A program made the translations under genes and the position numbers. From Paragorgia papillata (lineage: Eukaryota; Cnidaria; Anthozoa; Scleralcyonacea; Coralliidae), in the NCBI GenBank assembly GCA_035771165.1, contig JAWNZC010000314.1:5510001-5574000 (forward strand): DNA of 64,000 nt. The letters are read 5' to 3'. Shown piece after piece: positions 12,601-24,600 of this stretch. The stretch's first letter is position 1; each line of letters opens with the position of its first letter. Below the pieces are notes generated by a model, which was not told the origin of the DNA, searched no databases, and saw nothing but the letters and a program-made list of their open reading frames with translations.

Positions 12601-15600
12601 GCAACGCAACGCGCCACGCAACACACCACAACGCAACGCACCACAATGCAACACGGCGCAACACAGCACAGCGCAACGTACCACAACACAGCACAGCATA
12701 ACGCATCACAACACAGCGCAACGCAACGCAACGCACCACACCACAACGCAACGCACCACACCACAACGCACCACAATGCAACACGGCGCAACACAGCACA
12801 GCGCAACACAATTTGATAGCTGAAAGCAATTTGAGCTATCTCCCTGTCCAGCCATCTTTCACCACCAAATCACATCATGCATCTTATACAATTTCTAAGC
12901 ATACCACTGTCATTTTTTAGCAATGGATTGGCACCATTCTGTAGCAACATTACTGCAACTTCTTTCTTTCCTCTACACAAATACAACAATGCAAAATATT
13001 ACCACTCGTGTACATGTATATACTAAGATTTTTAAAACTTGACACACCCAAAATTCATTGTTCCAAGACGCGTTAAATCCATAAACGATGTCAAGTGGGC
13101 AGGGCTTTGAAGAGAAGGAAATTGTGGGGGGAAACGCTCATTGGTATGCGATAACAAGTGGGATAACTACTTATCACGCTATGCATACAAATGAGATTAA
13201 CACTGCTAATTTAAACTAATGGCTTTCATTCACAATGAACATGCACTGAAACAAAGCATTTTATCATTTATCAGAAATGTGTTTTTAACCTTGCTTTCAA
13301 TCCGCTATTGTCTTCTCGTGTAATTTTGGGCGTGTCATGGGATAAGATGATTATTACGGTCCTTCGTGGCTGTTAAGCTTCACTCACGATGTTAAATCCC
13401 ATATCACACTCGTGACATTAATTAACCTATACATATCGGATAAATCATTACCTGTAAGCAGCACAATGTAGAGCAGTGTTTCCTTGCTGATCTGTACAGT
13501 TAATATTCAATGGATATTCTCCAAAAAGCTAGACAGTGGAAAATGTTTCATAATCTAAGCAATTTGCATTCAATCAATCTTAAGGGTGTTCCGACGTATT
13601 CCGTTGCTAGGCAACCAGTTGCTAAGGACATTACTTCTGGTCGGAGAAATCTTTTCACAAAAACATATTTTGAGCATAACACATAACAATTCTGGTTCTA
13701 GTGAAACTTCTTTAGTTAGCAAAACTTTTAAGTTGGTGGAAATTATAGGTTTTTCTTATCTCAATGACGTCACAATGACGTCACTGTATGACGTCATCAA
13801 ACGAAAGAACGTCATTCATATATACTACGTGCAGAATATCTAGCATTTCTAGCATGGGGATCAAATTTGTAAAGCTCTAGAAGCTCTGTGGTCAAATCAA
13901 GTTTTCCCTAGCAACGGGTCAAAATAAATATGTCTGAACACCCTTAACATTTAATAATTATATTAAAATTTTCTCTAATTTCTTTATTTCATATTATAAA
14001 TACGTTATAATATAATAATATATCTAATACGTTTTCACGTGTTTAGAAAGTGTTTTATTTTTATATTTAAATTTGCCAAACCGTAGCATTTCTTAAGTCG
14101 AAATGTCAGCAAGGAACGAGACGTGTAACAATACCTGTGACGTCACAAGGTGGATCAAGACTAAACAAATTTATGATAATGATCCACCGTGTGACGTCAA
14201 ATAGTTGTTGTGGCCGCGTTATTGTGTTAATGTTTCACGGCCCTAGCTATCAACTTTGAACTGAAAAATAAAGTGTTTTCCAAAGACGTAAATATTAAAT
14301 GAACATATGTACGAATATCAGAATGTTCTATATTTTTATATTATCAAATAAAAAGCAAAAATGTCATTTATAAGCACTTTAAAATAAAGAGGTGTTTTGT
14401 GAAGCAATTCTACCCCCTTCTCTTACCAAATTTTTTAATTGCTTTACGTTGCCTTCTCTTGCCAAAGTAAAAAATTGTCTCTCTATTTTATGCTTCTGTT
14501 GTTTTTCTGCTTCTAAAAAGGCATAACATACATTACTGTAGTACTCTGATGAAGAAGCAAAATGTCAGTATTTCATTGCTGAAAAATCTTAGCAGTGCAC
14601 AGTCTTAACACTGTAGTTTTTACAGTAAGGTAGAGTAGAGTAGGATAGAGTAGAGTGGAGTGGAATGGAGTGGAGTGGAGTGGAGTGGGGTGTGGTGGAG
14701 TGGAGTGGAGTGGAGTGGAGTGGAGTGGAGTGGAGTGGAGTGGAGTGGAGTGGAGTGGAGTAGAGTAGAGTAGAGTAGAGTAGAGTAGAGTAGAGTAGAG
14801 TAGAGTAGAGTATGATATTTTGAAATATCAGAAAACCAAAGATAGCCAAAAAAGAAAATTTACCGTGTATAAGATTTTTTACAACATCGTTTTTGGCTGT
14901 CTGCCCTGGCATCTTCCCCTCGTTGTTCATAATCAATGGGTTAGCTCCATGTTTTAACAGAATGTTGACAAAATCCTGGGTGATAAAATAACAAAAGAAC
15001 TATTTTTATAGATTCACATTTAAAAATTTAGTGAAAACACGATCGGAAATCGCATAGAAAATTGGCCACTTTCATTGGGCAGTTCGCAGTCCACGTGCGT
15101 GCTGGCTCAAGTGACTTCTGAGGACATTTGAAACTGATGAATTTGAGAAGGGTAATGGCTTCGTACATCGCGAAAATTCCACGAATTGTCAACAAACCGT
15201 ATTCTATGGCAAGCCCAACATTCGTGCTATGCGCTCGTGGAAGAATTATGGTCGAGCGACGATTTTGAGCGGAGATGTTTGACTTTGAGCTCGGGGTGTC
15301 CTCGCTGAAATGTGCAGCCTGTCGGCCATGTATTGATGACGTTTACACGCAAGATATTCGTTCTACGCATGCGTAGCTAATACGGGTCAGCCCGTATTTC
15401 GCGAGCATCGACAGCCGCCATTTTCGATCGTGTATAGGGATAAGAAATCATTCTGGAATGCTCTGTCCGTTTTATTGTGTACTGCCCAACCATCCTGATT
15501 TTATTCAGGATACCCATATCACCGAAGTGTTTTTCAGTGGTGTCCTTCAATAATTATGTACAATGAAGTAACAATACAATGTCAAATGATGCATACAAAC

Positions 15601-18600
15601 TACAACACAATAACAATACAGCGTATACAAAAAACAAACAAACAAACAAACAAACAAACAAACAAACAAACAAACAAACAAACAAACAAACAAACAAACA
15701 AACAAACAAACAAACAAACAAACAAACCAAAAAAAAAAAAAGATATAGACTTCTTCAACAATTACAGAATGCGCCACCCTCCGCCACCGATGCCAAACTC
15801 AGCCTCAAATAGGTTCTACTGAAATACAAAAGCTATGCAAAATGGCTGAACCCGTCACCATGGCGGAAAGTGACGCACCCCGCATTTACTAAAGTCGTCT
15901 ATATTCTACATAGTAGGTTATTGGATGTTAGTTATAGTTAGTTTCTTTAAATTTATGTAGAGAATCCGCGTTTTTAGTCATGATATCCAGAGCGTTGAAG
16001 TCCTTTGAAGCTTGGTAGGTTGGTTTTTGTTTGCCCCAGTTTGTTTTGGCTTTTGGTAGATGTAAGTTGTTGCCTATTCTTGTGTTATAACCAGTGAACT
16101 CGATGTAAGTTAAAAGCTGATACCTGGAACGCTAACGCGTAAACCAAAAGGTGAGGCAAAAAGTTCCAGGCTCCTACGCGGTTTGCAGGTAGGTTTCAGT
16201 CTCCACAAAATGTCTTTACACGGCCGCCCGTCTTGAGCGAACTGCGAAGGCTCGAAAAAGGGTTTGAAAAAATTATTTATCAAATAATTTTGTCAGATTC
16301 AACGTGCATCTAATGGTTTCCCATTGTTGTGCAGTGCTGTAGTTGTTTTATTTACTGTATAGTAGTCCGAAACTATACAGTAAATTAAGCTAGGGATGAA
16401 AATAGGCTGGCTAGGATGAAAACAGCCAACTGAAAAGGTGAGAACAAGAGTGAGAAAGCTATTCTTGTACGAGTTTGAAGACGTATTGATACTTGATATT
16501 TCATAATATACATCTAATGTCATTTTCTTATTTCTGCTCCTTTAATTTCTTGTTCGGTTTTGTTAAACGGCCTTTTGTAACTAATGATATTTTAAGAAAT
16601 ATTATATAAACTGACAACTAGATTGTTTTCGGGACGAATGCGGAATGCTTTTTAAACAAAACGACACATGAAACTGGTACTAACGACATATTCTATACTA
16701 AGTTTGTGTTGATTTTTTGTATCCTCTTCGGAGTAACGAAACTCTAATATATGGTTTATATTATAACGAAAAGTTTGGTTTAATTTCTTGACTGACAAAC
16801 TCCGTGCACGTTTTCTAGACAATGACTTTTACTATAGCAACAAATAAACAATTACTGCATAATTAGTTCGGCAGCATAGCACAACCAATCAAAATTTAAA
16901 ATGCACGTTTAGCAAAGCGTGATAAAATGATGCAATAAATAATTTTTCAAACCTTTTCGAGCCTTCGCAGTTCGCTCGCTTAAGACCGGTGGCCGTGTAA
17001 AAAACATTTTGTGTGGGAGACTGAAACTTACCTGCAAACCGCGCAGGAGCCTAGAACTTTGCCTCACTTTTTGCCTCACGAATGACTGGACGTTAGCGTT
17101 CCAGGTATCAGATTTTAACTTACATCGAGTTCACTGATTATAGCTATGAATATTTAACTCTTTCCTGTCCGAATTGGTCTTTAGTATTTTATTCTGGCTA
17201 ACGCCAGACGATTTTATTCACCCCTGGCTAAACCCTCGGACAGGAATGAGTTAAACTGAGAAAATCTGGATTTGATGAATGTGTCATATGTACAGTATCA
17301 ACCAACTATACGTGAGAACAAGTCATGCTTTGTAATCAATCTAAATTACCTCGCTTCCTATGAGAGATGCTTTATGCAAAGCTGTGTCACCAACATCATT
17401 CTTAATGTTAACATCAGCACCAGCCTAAATAGAAACAAAATTTTCATATGCATAATTCTTTAATTATCGAACTCTTTGTTTGAGAATTTCCGACAGATTT
17501 GAACTGTACCAATTACCATACTGTACTCAACTGTACCGTGCATATAGTGAATGTACTGTATCATACTGCACTGTACGTTTGTACTGTACTGTACTGTACT
17601 GTACTGTACTGTACTGTACTGTACTGTACTGTACTGTACTGTACTGCGGTATACTGTACTGTTTTCTACTGTACTCTACTATACTGTGCATATAGTGAAT
17701 GTACTGTATCATACTGCACTGTAAGTCTGTACTGTACTGTACTGTACTGTTTTCTACTGTACTCTACCTGTACTGTGCATATAGTGAATGTACTGTATCA
17801 TACTGTACTGTACTGTACTGTATTCTACTGTACTGTATTCTACTGTACTGTATTCTACTGTACTGTACTGTATTCTACTGTACTGTATTCTACTGTACTG
17901 TATTCTACTGTACTGTATTCTACTGTACTGTATTCTAATGTACTGTATTCTACTGTACTGTATTCTACTGTACTGTACTGTACTGTACTGTATTCTACTG
18001 TACTGTATTCTACTGTACTGTACTGTACTGTATTCTACTGTACTGTATTCTACTGTACTGTATTCTACTGTACTGTATTCTACTGTACTGTATTCTACTG
18101 TACTGTATTCTACTGTACTGTATTCTACTGTACTGTATTCTACTGTACTGTATTCTACTGTACTGTATTCTACTGTACTGTATTCTAATGTACTGTATTC
18201 TACTGTACTGTATTCTACTGTACTGTATTCTACTGTACTGTACTGTACTGTATTCTACTGTACTGTATTCTACTGTACTGTACTGTACTGTATTCTACTG
18301 TACTGTATTCTACTGTACTGTATTCTACTGTACTGTATTCTACTGTACTGTATTCTAATGTACTGTATTCTACTGTACTCTACTGTACTGTACTCTACTG
18401 TACTGTACTGTATTCTACTGTACTGTATTCTACTGTACTGTATTCTACTGTACTGTACTGTACTGTATTCTACTGTACTGTATTCTACTGTACTGTATTC
18501 TACTGTACTGTACTGTATTCTACTGTACTGCATTCTACTGTACTGTATTCTACTGTACTGTATTCTACTGTATTCTACTGTACTGTACTGTACTGTATTC

Positions 18601-21600
18601 TACTGTACTGTATTCTACTGTACTGTACTGTACTGTATTCTACTGTACTGTATTCTACTGTACTGTATTCTACTGTACTGTATTCTACTGTACTGTACTG
18701 TACTGTATTCTACTGTACTGTATTCTACTGTACTGTATTCTACTGTATTCTACTGTACTGTATTCTACTGTACTGTACTGTATTCTACTGTACTGTATTC
18801 TACTGTATTCTACTGTACTGTATTCTACTGTATTCTACTGTACTGTACTGTACTGTACTGTATTCTACTGTACTGTATTCTACTGTACTGTACTGTACTG
18901 TATTCTACTGTACTGCATTCTACTGTACTGTACTGTACTGTATTCTACTGTACTGTATTCTACTGTACTGTACTGTACTGTATTCTACTGTACTGCATTC
19001 TACTGTACTGTACTGTACTGTACTGTACTGTACTGTACTGCACTGTACTCTACTGTACTGTACTGCACTGTACTATACTGTACTCCACTGTACTGTATTC
19101 TACTGTACTGTACTCTACTGCATTCTACTGTACTGCATTCTACTGTACTGTACTGTACTGTACTTCACTGCACTTCACTGCACTGCACTGTACTGTATTC
19201 TACTGTACTGTATTCTACTGTACTGACAACTCTACTGTACCCTACTGTACTACACTGCAGTCTACTCTCTACTCTACTCTACTCTACTCTACTCTACTCT
19301 ACTCTACTCTACTCTACTCTACTCTACTCTACACTACTCCACTCTATGCTCTACTCCACTCCACTCTGTGCTCTACTCCACTCCACTCTGTACTCCACTA
19401 CTCCACTCTGTACTCTACTACTCCACTCCACTCTGTATCTACTACTCCACTCTGTACTCTACTCCACTCCACTCTGTACTCCAGTCCACTCTGTACTACT
19501 ACTCCACTCTGTACTCTACTATTACTCCACTCTGTACTCTACTACTCCACTCTGTACTCTATTCCACTCCACTCTGTACTCTACTCCACTCCACTCTGTA
19601 CTCTACTCCACTCTGTACTCCACTCCACTCTGTACTCTACTACTCCACTCTGTGCTCTACTCCACTCTGTACTCCACTCCACTCTGTACTCTACTACTCC
19701 ACTCTGTACTCCACTCCACTCTGTACTCCACTCCACTCTGTACTCTACTACTCCACTCTGTACTCCACTCCACTCTGTACTCTACTACTCCACTCTGTAC
19801 TCCACTCCACTCTGTACTCTACTACTCCACTCTGTACTCTACTACTCCACTCTGTACTCTACTACTCCACTCTGTACTCCACTCCACTCTGTACTCTACT
19901 ACTCCACTCTGTACTCTACTACTCCACTCTGTACTCTACTACTCCACACTGTACTCCACTCCACTCTGTACTCTACTACTCCACTCTGTAATCTACTACT
20001 CCACTCTGTACTCCACTCCACTCTGTACTCTACTACTCCACTCTGTACTCTACTACTCCACTCTGTACTCCACTCCACTCTGTACTTTACTACTCCACTC
20101 TGTACTCTACTACTCCACTCTGTACTCCACTCCACTCTGTACTCTACTCCACTCCACTCTGTACTCCACTCCACTCTGTACTCTACTACTCCACTCTGTA
20201 CTCTACTACTCCACTCTGTACTCCACTCCACTCTGTACTCTACTACTCCACTCTGTACTCTACTACTCCACTCTGTACTCTACTCCACTCTGTACTCCAC
20301 TCCACTCTGTACTCCACTCCACTCTGTACTCCACTCCACTCTGTACTCTACTCCACTCCACTCCCAATGTTTAGATTAGATTTACAGCATCTTACTGTCA
20401 ACAATGCCTCGAAGATGTCAAAATGTTCAGAGTACACAGCCATATGAAGGGCAGTCCAGCCAAATGTTGACTTTGTTTTACCTAGTACAGTAAGAATTAG
20501 AAATTAAAGTATAAAAGTTAAAAAAAATATTGAAAAATTGAAATTATAATACCACACTAATTTTATTTTGTGTTTTACAGGTCAGCCAGTGCCAAAAAAA
20601 ACCCAAAAAAAACAAAAAAAAAAAATTAAAATTGAAAATTTCTCCTGTTAATTTTACAGTCAATTAGTCAATACCTTTCCACTTCTTCTTCTGTAGTTCA
20701 TTGCGTATTACTGTATTTCTGTAGCCACTACCGAAGCCTGAGAAATATTTTGTTGAAAACTGTACATAAAATATAGTTTAATTTAGCCTTAAATGGCATT
20801 TAGTCATAATACAATAGATGTTTATCCCAAATCGATACAAACAAATGAATTACATGTATATACATCAAGAATTGGTGACTTTTATTGCTAGACTTTCCTC
20901 ACACTTCGGTAGTGGCTACAGAAATACAGTAATACACAACCAAGTACAGAAGTGGAAATGGGAAGGTATTTCCATTTTGACTGTAAAATAAAAGAATAAA
21001 TAAGTACAAAAATTCGAAATAAAAAAATCAATGGTTTTTAATGTTTGCGGAAGCTCACTTTTTAGTGTACTATGTTGCTTTATAAATCCATTCTTGCGAT
21101 ATATAGGTTTTTTGTAACGAATTTTGAAATTAAATAACATTCATGAATCATCAATAGTACGGTAACAATTTTATTTTTATTTTTTCCACTCCTCCGATCC
21201 TGAAAAAAGAGGATTTCTGCCCATATAGCACAAAATAAAATTGGTGTGGCCTTATTTGTACTAAATAAAATATTCACTTAATGATTATTTACCAATATTT
21301 ACCTTTGTAGTTGACATTGATGTTTTGAGAAGGGTCCTTGGAGTTAAGTATGTCCTTAAACAAAAAAACAAACAAAAACTTTTAATAAAACAATAAGATC
21401 AATGAGGGTGGGCCCTTACTGGACCTCTGAGGATAACAGTTTAGATATAACTGATAGAGTTATCCAGTATAAATAAGGTTAGTTTAGTTTTTTTTTAGTT
21501 TTAAAGGTAAGGTATTGCAATCAGCATAATATATAGCTAGACTGATGACACATTGGTGCATGGTAATATATAAAAAAGTTGGCATAAAAATAATATATTG

Positions 21601-24600
21601 CCATACTGCTGATTGCATATGAGCGCAATGTGCGCCGGAATAAGATTGTTGTTTGCATTGTGTCAACTTGTATTTGACACGGGGCCAAGTATGGCCAGTT
21701 CACACGAGGTCAAATACGAGTTCACTCAAGTCAAGGTTATTTTTAATGCTTGTCGACAATAGCTCTTCTAAAATCAATAGACAAAGCTTTTCCACTCTCA
21801 TATCTCCTTCCGCATTTGCTGTCTGGGATCTGCGTAAAATGTTATTAGTGTTCAATTTATTATAATGTTGGATAACTGAGATGTGATTGGTTAACACAAA
21901 AATAAACAGTTGTACCACACATCCATACCTTTAATTTATAATGGACAAAGAACTTGATTCGAGCATTAAACATAACCTTGACTTGACTGAACTCATACTT
22001 GACCCTGTGTGAACTCATGCTTGACCTCGTGTGAACTCATACTTAACCTTGTGTGAACTCATACTTAACCACGTGTAAACTCATACTTGACCTCGTGTGA
22101 ACTCGTACTTGACCTCATGTGAACTCATACTTGACCCAGTGTGAACTCATACTTAACCCCGTGTGAACTCGTACTTGACCTCGTGTGAACTCGTACTTGA
22201 CCTCGTGTGAACTCGTACTTGACCTCGTGTGAACTCATACTTGACCCAGTGTGAACTCATACTTGACCCAGTGTGAACTCATACTTGACCTCGTGTGAAC
22301 TCATACTTAACCCCGTGTGAACTCATACTTGACCTCATGTGAACTCATACTTGACCCAGTGTGAACTCATACTTGACCTCATGTGAACTCATACTTGACC
22401 CAGTGTGAACTCATACTTGACCTCATGTGAACTCATACTTGACCCAGTGTGAACTCATACTTGACCTCGTGTGAACTCATACTTGACCTCGTGTGAACTC
22501 ATACTTGACCTCGTGTGAACTCATACTTAACCTTGACCCCATGAGATGTTTAATTGAGAAATTAAAGCTAATTTTCATCAAACTGAAGAAGAGTGTATTT
22601 TGAACATTAGTGTGGTGTCATGAAGTGTTATAAAAATAGCTCGCATGATTTTATTTTGTCTTTTTTGAGTTGACTAGATGTCAAACTATTGGAAAATTAT
22701 GGGGTTTAAATTTCCAACCTGTCAACATACAGGGGGGTTGGGGAGTCAGAAAATTTGAACTGCCTTTTCTGATAGTTTGAGATTTAGTCAACTCAAAAAA
22801 ACAAAAATCAACTTTAGCATGCAAGAAGTCCTACAGGAGCTGTTTTATGACACTTCATACGACACAATTTGGACTAGGATCAGGAAAGGTATTTGACTCC
22901 TTAGCTATATCTCTGACCCCTCAACCCAACCCCCCTGTACATCAAAAGGTCAAACATTTGAACCTCATAATTTTCTGATAGTTTGATATCTAGTCAATTC
23001 AAAAAAGACAGAAAACCAACTTTAGCACGCAAAGCCTATGGGATTTCACTTTATACCACACTACGACCCCAAGAAATTTTAGAAAATTCCTTGCCTTATT
23101 TTCAGAGATACATGTACCATATTGGGAAACGCTTAGCCCCCTCATTTACTCATTAGGAATATTGAGAGCCCCTAGTTCACTGCCCTTGGGGCTAGGCGAG
23201 GAAGGTGTGGGGACAGGTGGAGGCTGTGGTCATGTGATATACTTCAATGGACCTTTTCACCAATAGCAGTGCCATCTTGAATTCGCAAAACATTGTGGTC
23301 TATCCAGGGTAACAAGCTTAATTAAAAAGGTGATTGCTTAGGGTGGAGCATAGAAATAATAGATATAATTTTATTTCTATGGTGTGAAGACACAATGCGG
23401 TAAATTTATTTTTATTAATACTTTTAGGGCAACAATGTCTAAATATGATCATTGTAATATTAGTAAAAAGGGGATATTACACAGTGGCGAGAAGATATGA
23501 ATTTTATGTTTGAGTGGCAAGGACAATATCTCACACGTGAGCGCAGCGAACGAGCGAGATATTGCTCTTGCCACAAGAACATAAAATCCATATCTTTGAG
23601 CAACTGTGTAATGTTCTATTTATTATATGGACAACGAAATTATGCGTGGAAGTGATATATATTGATAAACTGGGTTTAATGTAAAAACTACAACCACTTG
23701 ACCTAAAACTTTTAGAAAATACAACAACTTCAAAATTCAAATACGTAATTTTACGTATTAAGAGAAGTTACTGGCTCAAATTAACTTGATTTGAAACTTA
23801 CGGCAAAAGGCATAAATTTTGACTTGTCGATATGTCACTCATGAGCGTTACATATGAGAAATACACCACTCGGTTCCTGGATGTAGTGAAATATGGATTC
23901 TACGAGTGTTTTAGTTGCTAGTAAAATACTCTTCTCCATATAATAAAAGTAATATAATGCTTGGACGTTTAAGGATATATTTGCCATGAATCTATCCTTA
24001 TATGTCCGAGAATTGTTGCTTTTACCAATATCACAACGATTATATTTAGACATTTTTGCCATGAAAGTGTTTATACAGAAAAAATTACCTCATTGCGTCT
24101 CAACACTACACAATCACCTTTTTAACCCTTTCATTCCAATTGGTACCTTTTAGCACTTTTTATGTTTTACTCTGTCTAACACCAGATGATTTTACTCATC
24201 AAGGGAAGACCTCCGGACACAGTGGGAGTTAAAGGGTTAATAAACTATCTCCTTAACCCTTTCATTCCCATCGGTGCCATTTGGCACTTTTTATTTTTTA
24301 CTCTGTCTAACACCAGATGATTTTACTTGTCAAGGGAAGACCTCCTGGATAGCGAATTCAAAATGGCGCCACTATTGGTGAAAAGGTCAATTAATTCCTT
24401 CCTTTAGGTTTAATATTTCACATCTCTTGCAGGTATTTTGATCAAGTTACACAACAAATATATCCTAATATACAAGTGATGATAATTATAGTCTTTACTT
24501 TCACTTATAAAGAGAATTTTCATTCTGTAATCCTTATTTAAAGCCAGATATTTTTAATAAAATTAATTGAGTCACAAAAGTAATTATTATTCTACATGTA

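Noticed and set aside
17788..20379. 863-codon open frame of Tyr/Cys/Leu/Ser/Thr
   Set aside because: It lies wholly in pentamer arrays whose unit has no stop in several frames. No domain, no codon bias, and it is antisense to an ORP1 intron.
21983..22545. CRISPR-like array
   Set aside because: Direct repeats without unique spacers, in an animal genome.
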